A DNA stretch of 64,000 nt from Saksenaea vasiformis B4078 (lineage: Eukaryota > Mucoromycota > Mucoromycetes > Mucorales > Saksenaeaceae), in NCBI GenBank assembly GCA_000697055.1, contig JNDT01002236.1, positions 310,001 to 374,000 on the forward strand. The letters are read 5' to 3'. A program made the position numbers and the translations under genes. Positions 35,918 through 48,409 of the stretch are shown here, piece after piece (the first letter of the stretch is position 1; the number at the start of each line of letters is the position of its first letter). The notes under the pieces were generated by a model. That model saw only the letters and a program-made list of their open reading frames with translations. It was not told the origin of the DNA and ran no database searches.

Positions 35918-38255
35918 ATGAGCGAGAAACTCACCCGTATTGCCATTGTGAGCGCTGACAAGTGTAAGCCCAAGAAATGTAGACAAGAATGGTAAGCGTT
36001 TGACACTTTAAAAACAAAAAGTTTTCTGATCCCGTTGGCGTTCCCATAGTAAGCGATCCTGTCCCGTCAACCGCATGGGTATGTACAGACGCCTTTTGTC
36101 TAAATAGCGAGTGCCTGAAATTGGCGGCACATGTTTGCGATCCTTTTTTCCTGCATCACGGTGCTCACTCAATATGTGGCTTTTAGGAAAGTTTTGTATC
36201 GAAGTTGAGGGCACATCCAAAATTAGTTACATTTCTGAGGAGCTTTGCATTGGTTGCGGTATCTGCGCGAAAAAGTGTCCATTCGGAGCTATCCATATTA
36301 TCAACTTGCCTACCAATCTCGAAGCGGAAGTCACCCATCGTTATTCCGCAAACTCCTTTAAGCTTCATCGTCTCCCTGTTCCGCGTCCTGGTCAAGTGTT
36401 AGGTTTGGTCGGTACCAACGGTATCGGTAAATCCACTGCACTTAAGATCTTATCCGGAAAGATGAAACCAAACTTGGGTCAATTCGACAATCCTCCCGAC
36501 TGGCAAGATATTCTGAAGTACTTCCGCGGTTCCGAATTGCAGAACTACTTCACGAAGATTTTGGAAGACAATCTCAAGGTATACGCGTCATCGCCATGGG
36601 AAATAGCACCCTTAATCCCCCCTTCCTTCCCCCCCTTCCTTATTTTCTAGGCTCTTATTAAACCACAGTACGTCGATCATATTCCCAAGGTCGTTAGCGG
36701 CAAGGTGGGCGCCCTTCTCGACGAAAAGCTGGAACGTAACAACTTGGAAGAAATCATCGATGCTTTGGGTAAGTCGCTTAGGAAGGACAGGGCAAAAAAA
36801 ATATTGATGATCCGTCCGATAGATCTCAAGGACGTTATGACTCGTGAGGTGGGTCAGCTTTCCGGTGGTGAATTGCAGCGTTTTGCTATTGGTGTGGTCT
36901 GTGTTCAGCGAGCAGAAGTGTAAGTAAAAACTGGCAAGATGTTTGAGTAGCAGTGAACTGATAGCTATGTTTAAAATTTAGTTATATGTTTGACGAACCT
37001 TCTTCGTACTTGGACGTCAAGCAACGTTTGAACGCTGCCAAGGTTATTCGCTCCTTAATCAGCCCTGAGACGTAAGAAACTCATCAAAGGCCATCCCGCA
37101 ATCTTGCTAATCGGTCATTCTATACCATAGCTATGTCATTGTCGTAGAGCACGATTTGTCAGTCTTGGATTACCTTTCCGATTACGTCTGTATCTTGTAC
37201 GGTATGCCTTCGGCTTATGGTGTTGTCACACTTCCCGCATCTGTCCGTGATGGTAGGTCCATGAATTGAAAAAGGCAATCCCAGTAGATTATTTATATTT
37301 CACGGTTAGGTATCAACATTTTCTTGGATGGTAATATCCGTACGGAGAACTTGCGTTTCCGTGCTGAATCCTTGACTTTCAAGATCGCTGAAGCTACTCA
37401 GGAGGAGGCTGTTGAGAAGAAGCGCAACTACACTTACCCTGACATGACCAAAACGCTTGGTAGGTCGAAAACAACGCCAGCCAGCATAGCCTAACTTACT
37501 TAAACTTTTTTTCTTTCTTTTGTGCAGGTGACTTCAAACTTGATGTCAAGGCTGGTGAATTTACTGATTCCGAAATCGTTGTCATGTTGGGTCAGAACGG
37601 TACCGGAAAGACCACCTTCATTCGTTTGTTGGCTGGTCTTTTGAAGGCTGACGGTGATCAACAGGTGCCATCATTGAACGTGTCTTACAAGCCCCAGAAG
37701 ATTTCTCCCAAGTTCCAGGGTACCGTTCGAATGCTTTTCCTCAAGAAGATCAAGGCTGCTTTCTTGAACCCTCAGTTCAACACCGATGTCATTAAGCCCC
37801 TCAACATCGAGAACATCATTGACCAAGAAGTTACTCACTTGTCCGGTGGTGAATTGCAGCGTGTTGCTATCGTCCTCGCCTTGGGTCAGCCTGCCGATAT
37901 TTACCTTATTGACGAACCTTCTGCATACTTGGATTCAGAACAACGTATCATGGCCGCCAAGGTTATTAAGCGCTTCATTGTCCATTTCAAGCGTACAGCC
38001 TTCATTGTAGAGCACGATTTCATCATGGCCACTTATCTCGCCGATCGTGTCGTTGTGTACGAGGGTACCCCCTCTGTCCACGCCATTGCCAACCCACCCC
38101 AGTCGTTGTTGACTGGTATGAACAAGTTCTTGGCATCTCTCGAAATCACTTTCCGTCGTGACCCCACCAACTTCAGACCCAGAATCAACAAGTACGACTC
38201 CCAGTTGGATCAAGAACAGAAGTTGAGCGGCAATTACTTCTTCCTGGAACAGTAG
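35918..38255 (+). CDS. RLI1: ABCE1/Rli1 ribosome-recycling ATPase
   Basis: Essential Fe-S ABC protein that splits ribosomes after termination and acts in initiation and ribosome export. About nine exons. The N-terminus [20 protein letters not shown] begins the first cluster-binding cysteines. The second cluster motif is [13 protein letters not shown]. Domain 1 has Walker [10 protein letters not shown], signature [12 protein letters not shown] and Walker [14 protein letters not shown] hinge/linker follows ([12 protein letters not shown]). Domain 2 has Walker [10 protein letters not shown], signature [12 protein letters not shown] and Walker [13 protein letters not shown], with H-loop FIVEHDF. 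The C-terminus [20 protein letters not shown] is the expected end. All cofactor and ATP-site residues are intact and length is near 600. Codon use is strongly biased to C/G-ending codons compared with its neighbours, fitting high expression. Confidence 0.97.
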
Positions 38256-38611
38256 ACTTGATCATCCTCCCCCTCCTCCTCCTTCTTCATTTTTATTTTT
38301 TGCAATTAGAATGCATCGTCTGAAAAGTAAATCTGTTACTGTGTATCAAGATCACAGACGAGCTGCTTTGTATTGCTGGGTTTTTCAAAAGAATCCCAGG
38401 AAGAAGTGAGGATGTACATGTATCGTTCTCTGGTGTATAGTCCCAAAAGTTCAGTAAACTCTTTTGTTTTCGCTTTGTTACAAAAAGAGAGAGAGATTTT
38501 TTGTAAAAATGTACGTGCTTGTCAAAGTCAAGCTAAGCTACTTTATTCGTCTATGTTTCTCGGAACGAACAATGAGGTTGTTGGTGCCACCGAGCAGCTC
38601 AGCCTTTTATT
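38256..38611. other. Convergent 3' flank between Rli1 and the HD-domain gene
   Basis: No coding exon. Pyrimidine-rich sequence follows the Rli1 stop, and this is probably the two opposed 3' UTRs. Confidence 0.5.
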
Positions 38612-39424
38612 CTATTGCGTCTGATGAAGTTCTTCCCGTTCTTTATACAGTTCTTCCGCCCATTGCTTAACTACAGGATGCTTAAATTTGCCGCGCGTTG
38701 AGTCGAAGAAGGATTGCAGTGACTTTTTATCAGCTAAAGCGTATGTTAGTAATCCATTCCATTCTACAACCGTGGATACTTGCATTTTTCATATTCTAAT
38801 GCCTGGACAATCATTTCAAACTTATCAAGATCTTTCACCAGCAATGCTTCAGGTGACTTTGCGTCTTCGTATTCTTGCCATAAATCCACTATTTCACGCG
38901 CCATGTCTGTGTCTCCTAGAAGCTTTGAGAAGTCGACCATTGCGTTCTACCAAGTAAACGTCAGTTAACAAATTCGGCTCTTTTCAGCGTGTATACTTTT
39001 TCCATCTTGAATTTATCCTCCTTGCTCACTCCTGCATGAGGTGTAATGTCACCCTAACAAATCAGTAAGGCTCGTTTCCTGTCTCAAGATAGTACTCTGC
39101 TTACAACAACCGCTTCGGCGAGATCATGCACAATAGCCATTTTAATACATCTATGCACACATTATTAATTTTAACGGAGCTGACCGATGTACTTACTTAT
39201 CACGCTGCAGACTTGGGTCATGGATAAGCATACTCATAATTCCCATGCGATGCATGTGATCGGCAATAGATTCAGGTTGTTTTACATTATTGTCGACCCA
39301 ACCCGTTCGTTTTGTTCTCTGCACAATGTCAGGAAAAGAAATTGGCTGAAGACGCGTCGAATACCTTCAGATTCTCAATTGTGTGCAAGAACTTGATCAC
39401 ATTCCTCGGATTAGATTGCATCAT
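38612..39424 (-). CDS. HDDC2/YGK1-type HD-domain 5'-deoxynucleotidase
   Basis: Small HD-domain phosphohydrolase (bacterial YfbR / yeast YGK1-YBR242W / human HDDC2 family), which dephosphorylates deoxynucleoside 5'-monophosphates. Spliced order: [40 protein letters not shown]; the metal-binding His of [12 protein letters not shown]; the HD pair in [18 protein letters not shown]; a Lys/Glu segment; [20 protein letters not shown]; the last metal ligand Asp in [19 protein letters not shown]; and [20 protein letters not shown] with the end [10 protein letters not shown]. All H...HD...D ligands are present. About 200 residues over six exons. Start at 39424 (ATGATG) and stop at 38612 are supported by alignment to the family's ends. 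It converges with Rli1. Confidence 0.92.
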
Positions 39425-40365
39425 GGTGGCCCAAAGAAGAAAAGTTTACCTACCAAATTCGCGGAGGAGAAATATCTATCGACTTGCGGGATTTTAAACT
39501 CGCGTGCTTGTCAAGTTGCAATCTGATGCAGGATTCTTCTTGACGGATCCTGTAAAGCAAGCTAGACATCCTGCCATGCGGACCAAGTGATCAGGGAAAT
39601 AGTTCAGTAGGATTGAAGGCTTTCCTGTTGGTGAAATACAAATTTGGAAGACGTTCAACGAGGTCCCTGCATTGTTATTCGAGCTGTTTGTATAATGCAA
39701 TTTCTATGCATAGGTATAATAGATCGCATTGACACGTTGCAAGCAAAGGGAAATCTTGATGTACTTTCGCTGATTTATATTAGCAATGCCACCATTTGAT
39801 ATCCATAGAATAGAAGATGATGCTCGTACTGCTGAAAACATGTCCAAATGGCGTTCTCTGTTCTGCAGCTTGTCTATGACCTTGTGCCATGCACGCTCAA
39901 GTTATCGTTACTTTTCGCTATGCTGTACTTTATCTATGCTAAGTAGACACATTTCTTCTATAGGCTTTAACCTAATGTTGAACACTTCGAAGATTTATAC
40001 CAATCCTTGAAGTCGCTTTCTTTGCTGATTGCACTTCTTCGGTAATAAAATGAAACGACTTTTATTTGCTGCGCAGAATGCTATCCATGGAACGTTCTGG
40101 CTTCGTCCTTTTCCACAATTCCACACTGTCATCGCATATCTTGCCCGACACCGTGAAGTTAAGAGGACATATTAGGTAGTCCTCTATGATATCAACGGTT
40201 ATTGGAATACGTATGTCTTACAATGAAAGTACACGTTGCTCTGTGTTCATGACCTCAGCCATCTAACCAGTAGAAAAGTTAACCGTCATATAGACACGCT
40301 TCTCCGCTATCCTTCGATTAGTGGATCAAGTAATTGGACATCACCTTCCTATTTATTTAAAGTGC

Positions 40366-40372
40366 TATAAAA
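40366..40372 (+). promoter_or_regulatory. TATA box candidate for the Furry gene
   Basis: TATAAAA in the context GCTATAAAAAGCC, about 95 bp upstream of the first ATG in the leader (40466) and 370 bp upstream of the proposed start codon at 40742. Confidence 0.4.
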
Positions 40373-40465
40373 AGCCATTGTACCACAGGTGTCTATCTTT
40401 ACAACCGAATTCGGAGAAGAGCGAGCGAAAGAGAGACACAACCACTAAATCCACCATTCTCTGGA

Positions 40466-40714
40466 ATGAATGTTAATAGGCTTTCGGCTCACAGCCTAGT
40501 ACAAAGTATATATGCACAACAGTTGCTTTATAAACACAAAGCTCTCCTTTCAACTTCTTTCGTGGGCGTAAGACCTCTAATCAGGGGTTCAACGTTCACA
40601 TTTGGGTTGAGAGCATCAACCCCAATTGAGAGTCCGCACAAATCAGCTCTTACTAAAAACGTCAAAAAAGGTTTGAGAGAGCGCCAGTGTGAAGGAAAAA
40701 TCCACAGAAAATAG
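40466..40714 (+). other. 82-codon upstream open frame in the Furry leader
   Basis: ATG-initiated open frame downstream of a TATA box and upstream of, and not in frame with, the Furry start. It has no recognised domain but is basic toward its end (KNVKKGLRERQCEGK). It may be a regulatory uORF, a small independent gene or chance. Confidence 0.3.
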
Positions 40715-40741
40715 GAAAAAGCCCGTATTTGTTTATTGCCC

Positions 40742-43700
40742 ATGCAATTATCAACGAGTGCCTTGGATCGTCGTGATGTTCAGGCAGTGGGTTTATCATC
40801 GTCATTATCATCCGCCTCTACTTTAGTTAACAACAACGACACAATGAACAACGACAACGACATGAATGGGCGACAGCGGTACCGAGATGCACAAACGTCA
40901 GGAGAAGCTGCAGTGGGACAACAAACGAATGGACCTGCAGCAGTGCCAGCAACAATTATCAGCTCAGACTATGCGCTTGATGCAGTGTTCGGGCAGTTTG
41001 AGAAAGTCGCAGATAAAAAGATGACATTGATATTAAATATGGGAGTGGTACGTAGGGGATTATTTCTGTCGACGGGGTGATATTCATCCAAGGATACAGG
41101 ATGCCGATGTGGATCTTGGAAAATTATTAGGTCAAGGCGGGGATCTGGTATTCGACAAACTTATACGATCGCTGGCATCTATTGCAAAAAACCAACAAAC
41201 TTCAGTCATTGCCCGAGTAATCTTCTGGCGGAGGAGAATAACGGAATCGTTGGACAGTACCCTCGTTAAAAGGGTCAGGTAAAAAAAAAGTTTACTTTTC
41301 TTCTTCAATGGATCGAGATGTTCATAAGAAACAAAAGCGAATCAGCACCGTTGTCCCGTACGCGCGAAGTGGCATCCATTTTGAAAGAACGTCAATCCGT
41401 ACGTAGCTAAATCGTAGGACTACTAGTTGTGCTCACGTAGCCATTAGATTGCATCGGCGTATATTCTTTGCAGAAGTTTGATCGAGATTGTAAAACGGTG
41501 TACTGCTGATACGCTACCAGATGATTTCGGGGAAAAGCTGGAGAATATGGTTTTCAATCAGTACAACAAAAATCCTCCGTAAGTAAGAGTTGTGTCTTGG
41601 ACAACGAGAAGAGAGAAAAAAAAGGTTACACAACTCATGCTACTGATGTAGAGACGTGATGAAACGTTCAAAAAATCGTACATTAAGTCTGGATCTTTTC
41701 TCAGAGCTTATCGGTGAATTATCCAATATTCGATTTGCTTCTGTCAGTGATCGTTTCATTGCGGAATTGGAGAAATATAACAATCAGACGATTATGAAAG
41801 AAAGGCAAAGTCATATGGAAATGCTCATTGAGGGCATGCGATATCTTAAAATAAAGGTAAACCATTCGAGCATTCTGGATAGGCACGAATTCATCTTTTT
41901 TGCTTAAGATTTATCCTCTGGATGCACTTGAAGAAACAGCGGACTTTCTATCAAGTTGTGCTAGTTTCTTCAAAAACGCACATGGCGCCAAAGTGAAGCA
42001 TGCCTACGCCAAATTATTTGTCCAGCTGCTACTACCTATTGCTGAGGTTTGTATATGTCTATATGATGGAGTATGTCGGTTAACTTGCGTTAGGTGGCGG
42101 TGGCTGAGGTCAATTTTCCTGCATGGTCAAAAGCCGTCGATATGGTTTATCCACGGGCTCTTAAAATGATACTAAAGCCACGGCACATTTTGGTATGAAT
42201 CATTGGATCGGGTGAGTATGTATGGTTAACCTTCGTTGCTAGGCTGGCTACCCTCTTGTCACAACGCTTCTATGCGTGAGCAGAAAAGAGTTTTTTGTCA
42301 GTAACTGGTTGACGGTTGTCGATAGCTGTTATCAGAGATTCAGCAAGGTGAACTAGTGACATGTTCTTCATCAACTGACACTGCTATTGTACAGGATAGA
42401 TATATCCGTCAAATGGCGCTGGGCTGTCTTTCACGACTTACATGGACTTATTTATTTCGCTGCACCGAAAGCACATCGACTACATTCAAGAAAATGGATA
42501 ATATCATCAAAACACTTTTCCCACCTTTGCGACGTGCGATATACCCATCCGAAATTCCCCTGGATCATTTCATCTTAATTACCTACTTCACTCTGATGAG
42601 AGACGTCGACACAGCAATGACGAAGGTCATTTATTACCTCTTAAATACCGACACCACACCAAACGCCTCGCATTGGGAACATATCAACCCGGAACGCATG
42701 ATTATCGCTCTGCGAGCATTTCGCATGATGCTCGCCGATTTAGAGCGAAATAAAACACGCCCTCCATTTCCAACAGACATAGATATGCTTGCATCAGGCA
42801 TTTGCATGTCATGCAGCGCTGATGCATTTTCTGGGCAGATCCGTGGTATAAAACCAGAAGTCATAGGGAAAGTGGAAGATATATTATCCAAGACATTGCT
42901 CAACCTTGACCAACCTTTTGGACGTCTTCTCGTGCTCGACGAAAAGAATATCATACAGAGAACCGGACCAGGTACCAACTACACTGTACCGATCTTTGCA
43001 AATACGGTGAATATTTCTGGTGCATCAGATAGCGGGCCTCTTGTTCATCATCAGTATGCAAGCTTCTCTGTCTCTTATACCAAAGATAAGCAAGCGTATT
43101 TTGATGTACTGAAAACGATACTGGATTGCATGCCCCGTCTCATGCCAGCAGGCACAGCGTTATCTCGCGTAGTCGAGATGGTAGCGCGTTATACGGTTCA
43201 CATCGACCCTGAAATAATCCAGTCGGCATCACAAGCGTTGCTACGGATAGCAGCGCAGATCGACAGTCAAACTGTGGTCACTGGTTATGCGCGTTTCGTG
43301 TACAGGATCGAAGACAGGTACTTCGATACACTAACATCGCTCGCCAATGGACCTCTTACGGGCGGTAACCATAATGGAAATGGAGGTGTGATGAAGCTTT
43401 ACGTGGATCTACTGACGATCTGGGTGGAACAAATCGAGCTGAATTCATTAAAGGGTTATCAACCCTACTCGAACGGTTCAGCAGGTTCTGAAACCAATTT
43501 GGATCGGCTATTCAACATGGTGGAAGAAACCGAAGCAAACGGCTTACTCTTCCTCAGTAATCAGTCGTCCTCCGTTCGTCGCTCAGCGATACAGATGATA
43601 AAGATGGCAGCTCGACTGGAGGAGCGATTGCAAACCTTCCTAGAGCAGCAAAGTGAAACCATGCCCGAGGACGTTAAATCCCGGTTACAATCATACTTCT

Positions 43701-46700
43701 CGAAAGATCGCCGCTATCCTCGCCTTCACAGTTTCTTGGAATCCGCAGGTCAGGACTTGCTCAAGCTCGACAAGGATGGCAATAGTTTAATGGGATGCAA
43801 AATTTCCATCGAGACACGTATTCGTCTGCAGCAGCACCAACGGAAGGGCGCGAAGCATGTATTGATACAAATCGCGGAGAGTGACCATGCAAGCGATATT
43901 CTCGTTTGGAACGTGTGTCTTCCCGAGATTTTCAAGCTATGTTTCGAACATTTCCCTGGAACTGTTGCTTTATGTCGACAGAACGTCTGCATGCGTTTGG
44001 TTCAGCTGCACCCAAATATATTGGCAGCGGTGGAAACGATGAAAGCTGGAGCGACAGGGACGCTAGGTATGACGAAGAATAACAGCTCGAGCCACAAAGC
44101 TGCAAGTGCGGAAATGATCGAACAATGGCAAATATACCTCGTGTTTGCATGTACGACTGCAACACTCTCGAAAGATCGATCGCCTACAGCAACCTGGGCA
44201 AACAGTGGAAGGAAAGGCTCAACGGTGGTGGATAAGATTGCAACGCCGCGGGATCTCTTTTTGATGATACTACATTTTCTCACATGCGAGCATCGCTCGG
44301 TTCGCGAAGGTGCTATCCAGGGGCTTGGTCATGTCAATAAGGAGACGTACAAAATCCTGACGTTGGAGCTTAGTCATTATGTTCAAATTATCCTGGACGA
44401 TGGGAAGCATCGAAATAACCAAAAGCCATATCAGAACAAACGCAGCAAAAAGAACGATCGTCTGCGCATATCACTGATGCACGTGTTGGAACTGACAGCA
44501 GATTGCCTTGAAGAAGGCAAGTATCTGCAAGACAAGGAGTTGATGAACATGATGATGAGTTACATCAAGGAGACCAAATCCTTCTTGGCTGATGCGGAGG
44601 TACAGCAAGAATGGGAGTACCACAAACTGCGTGTGTATCTTTGCGGACTCGTGGAGAAACTATACGAGAATATCATGCGATTGGACGAACCTACCGCCAT
44701 CATGTCTTTCGAGACACGTCTCAGCTTGTTCAAAATGTTTGAAGAATGGTGTGGTCACGGCGCATACGCTAATGTTACCCGAACGCGCGAAGCAGCGATG
44801 ATGAGAGACGTCCTGGATCAATGCAAAGATTCACGAGAGCGCGCCAGCATGACGCAGCTTATGGAGGAGGAACGAAAGGCTCTAGAGACAGCTGCGTTAA
44901 GTGCTATGGCTACACTTTGTGTGAGTGACGACCGTTGACTGGAGCGATTTCATTGCTAATTTACATTTCCCTGTTAGCGAGGACCATTGTATGCTTTTCT
45001 CGGTCAGAAAAAGCAGCGTCAAGCAGTGATCCAGTTTGATATGCTGAATGTCTTAAGATGGATCGACGCAGTGTTTGAGAGCCACGATCCCAGATACCAC
45101 AGCATTGCTCGGTAGGATACCATTTTTAAAGGAGGCAATGGATGAACTGAAGTTTACTTTTTTTTCAGACGTGCCCTGGAAGCTATCCTTACCTACAATC
45201 AAGATCAGTCACTCCTCATTGACGATATTATTGAACAATGTTATGCAGGCAATCCAAAGCTGGAGTTTACGCAAGGCTATTTCCAAGCATTTGCTGACAT
45301 TGTCTGTCAAACAGAAGACTATCCATGTCATATCCATCAAATCATGAGTCTTGCAGTCTTTAAAGCGGGAGATGCAAAGAAAGCAATACGAAAATCAGCT
45401 ATCCGTCTACTGCGGACGATTGAAGAGCGCGTGTTTGCGGATTCGTGTGCTAATGAGTATGAAATTGGAATCACGAGTAGTCTACCTGCAATTTATAAGC
45501 ACACACAGACGTTACTATCAGCGCGTCTCGCATTGGATCACCCGGAACAGACCTATTCCATGTTATCCGAGATTACGCAGCGATTTGAACATATTAGTCC
45601 GAACAGCCAACGCGAAGTGCTAATTTACATGCTGCCATGGTTGCGCAAAGTGGACCTGTCCGTTGGTCCGCAAGACAACGATTTGAGCGCTTCAGCATTT
45701 ATGGTGCTATCCAATTTGTATTACATTACGATCAAATTTGGAGATATCTACGTCAAAGAAATAGCTGCGCTTTGGAGTCAGTTGGTGGATCACGGGCGAA
45801 ATGTGCGGGCGGTGATCATGTACCTCTTGGACATGGGTTTGGAGAAAAGGAATCCTTGGTTCCTTATTCATGCCAAGCGTGTGTTTGTGTGTTTGGGTCG
45901 AACCCAAGCATTTAACAAGGTGGTTGAGGAAGTAATTGCCGAAATTTCTCCACGATCGATGGTGCCCCAGCTAAAAGATGCCAGTAACCGACATGCTCAT
46001 GCCTTCCCTCTCTTGTTTGTTGCAGATACCGAAAAAGTTCTACCGCCGTACGCAAAGCGCCCTGTCTTTTCGCGAGGACAGCTTGCCATGGTCTTCCTTG
46101 TTGACCTGGCCATCGAATTTGGGGCGGACTTGGCCCCTCACCTTCCACTTCTTCTGCACAGTATCTTTGTTCAGCTTGATCATCTCACCAGCATCGTATG
46201 CGATCAGTCGCGATGTTTTTTGATCAACTTGATCCATTCCATTGTCGTACGACAGTCAATGGATTCTGAAAGTTCTCGCAAAGCGAACGAGGTGATCCAG
46301 TGGCTGACATCAAAAGAAGGCAAGCGACTATGGGCATACGAAAATATCACGTCAAAGAATCGACGGTTACAGAGTGCAAACGAACTGAAGGAATTACTAC
46401 AAAAAGTGATCGATGTCTTTTCGCGGGAAGATCCTGATTTGCGTCAAAAATGGGGAGAAACCGCCCTCAAATGGGCAACTTGTTGTCCTGTCCGTCACAT
46501 CGCTTGTCGTTCTTTTCAATGCTTCCGAGCACTTATGCCTGCGTTCAACCAGCATATGTTAGCTGATATGCTTGCTCGTCTTTCTAACACCATTGCGGAT
46601 AAATCAGACGATATTCGCGGATTTGCGTTGGAGATTATTTTAACGCTCATAGAAGTTGCGGAGGCCATGGACAAGCCGCAAATCGAACAATTTCCACAGC

Positions 46701-47863
46701 TGTTTTGGGCTGCTATAGCTTGTCTGTACAGCCCATACGAAGCCGAAAATAGCGAAGCATTGTTATTACTCAAGGTTGTCCTAGACAAGTATGGGTTCAG
46801 CTCGGAGTTGGCAGAAAGCTTTCCCAAGAATTGGTCAAGCGAATTTGATGGCTTACAGCCGTTACTTCTCAAGGCATTACAATTTTCATCTGCAGAAGAG
46901 CAGGCCTTCGCGATTTTATCTTCTACCATGTTAACGAACAATCCGCCATTGATCGACCCTTCGGAAACCAGATTAATGTACCTACTACTAGGCTCTCTTC
47001 CTCGGTTGCTGCATGGACTGGATGGCGATGTAATTGATCCATCCTGTATTGAACTAGCGAACAATCTGGTCTGTCTTTTTGAGTGGTATTCGCTTTCAGA
47101 TGTACAACGTATCCTATCCACGTATCCGAAGCAAAAGGCAAAGTTCCAAGAAGACTTTTTACATCAGGTTCTGGGATCTATCCGGGATGTCTTTCTGGTA
47201 AAACATGGTCAAGAAGCGTTTGTGTTTGCGGTCCTGCTGGTCAAGAACAAAACACAGCACTATCGTGAAAAGGCATTGATGTTGGTTGAAAACCTTGTGG
47301 CTTACGGGCGTACGGCCGCTGTGGATCTTTCTGCACTGGAACCGCTGTTGCAACTTGTGCAATCTGAGTACGCAGAAAAGGCATTAAATATTCTGAACGC
47401 TGGCATCCCCGCGTTTTCGCCTCCTCCAGAGGATTCGCAGAGTTTGATGTGGAATATGCACTGTAGCACGGATATAGCAGCCCGCATCACTCGCCATAAC
47501 GTGCATGCTGTAGTTTTCGAATGTTCATCAATCACCAACGATCCGCCTATTGAGCACAATATCCAATTCTCTATCGAAGATTTTACATTGCTCACTGACG
47601 AACACGAACAGCAGAGCGCCCCAATGTATGCAGCGGAACGACCACAGCAACATTATGGAGAGGACTTGATGAATGCTTTGAAGGATCTCGATGATTTCTT
47701 CAATGAAGATGTAGAGACAACAGGATTGTCGCCTTCGAGTTCACTAACCTCATTTCATCGCGGAACTCATGATTATCGACCTTTGGATGGGGTGGATGTG
47801 TCACTTGGTCCGGAAGCTCAAACTTCGGGTGTAGCGTTTATGGCTTTAGAAGACGATGAATAA
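40742..47863 (+). CDS. TAO3: Furry/Tao3/Mor2 cell-morphogenesis scaffold
   Basis: Very large HEAT/ARM-like scaffold (about 2,200 residues) that acts with NDR/Orb6/Cbk1 kinases in polarised growth. Exon 1 (40742 to about 41048) has a low-complexity N-terminus, then YALDAVFGQFEKVADKKM. Small exons carry LGKLLGQGGDLVFDKLIRSL, FWRRRITESL and LSLDLFSELIGELSNIRF (N-terminal morphogenesis domain), then VNFPAWSKAVDMVYPRALKM. A long exon (about 42398-44920) encodes the central region (VLDEKNIIQRTGPGTNYTVP; FLSNQSSSVRRSAIQMIKMA). A short exon (about 44978) begins RGPLYAFLGQKKQRQAV. The last long exon runs to 47863 and carries the C-terminal domain (FADSCANEYEIGITSSLP; MYLLDMGLEKRNPWFLIHAK; YSLSDVQRILSTYPKQKAKF). 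Domain order matches Tao3/Mor2/Furry. EMC5 lies tail-to-tail 47 bp away. Confidence 0.93.
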
Positions 47864-47910
47864 AGAGAAAAGCAGGGGAAACAGAAAAGAAAGAGACGTA
47901 TGCAAAGCTA

Positions 47911-48409
47911 CTACTTGAATTTTCTATCCAACTGAGCATGGGTTGACACTACTTTACGGTGGTCAAACATCATGAAAGACGGTCGAGTGTCGACCTTATC
48001 GATGGTCCTATAAAGACATTAATACTTCCAAAACATAAAGATGCACGTATAGCTTTCATACATTTTAGCAATTTCAACTTCCATAAGGATGTTCTTGAAC
48101 GGATTGGCAGACAGTATGACACCAAACAGGGACACAACGGCAGAGAGCAAGCATTCAACAACAATCTAAACGAATGTTAGTCATCGTAATCGTTTGCCCA
48201 TTATCTGGGAACAAGAAACGTACTTCAATAGGAACATCAGCGCTTCGGTCTACGGCATTGAGATACGCCAGATCTTTGCAGGACATCAGCACGCGCTTCT
48301 TTTTTCCTCTTTCATCAAATGACTCACGTTCATAAGTAGAATAGGCCGAGTGAGCTAAGAAAACAGCACCCAGCAGACCGAGAAATTTGCCAAGTTGTTG
48401 GCAACTCAT
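47911..48409 (-). CDS. EMC5: ER membrane protein complex subunit 5 (EMC5/MMGT1)
   Basis: Small two-helix subunit of the ER membrane insertase complex EMC. Four exons are inferred. MSCQQLGKFLGLLGAVFLAH with SAYSTYE supplies TM1 (residues about 7-25). An intron with donor GTGAGTC is removed (it is in frame if retained), giving HLAYLNAVDRSADVPIE. A second intron leads to IVVECLLSAVVSLFGVILSA (TM2), then FKNILMEVEIAKM. The last exon gives the family-specific RPSFMMFDHRKVV before QLDRKFK and the stop. About 110 residues, the size of human MMGT1. Reading through the first intron adds 17 residues without a stop, so intron retention would give an in-frame variant. Assignment is strong because the short C-terminal PSF..F.HR motif is diagnostic. 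Confidence 0.88.

Larger units (their letters stand above)
39425..40741. other. Intergenic and 5' leader region of the Furry gene
   Basis: No supported gene from 39425 to about 40300. A 74-codon plus-strand frame (39786-40010) is unrecognised. A TATAAAA box lies at 40366-40372, and an 82-codon open frame (40466-40714) ends 27 bp before the Furry ATG, described separately. Confidence 0.45.
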
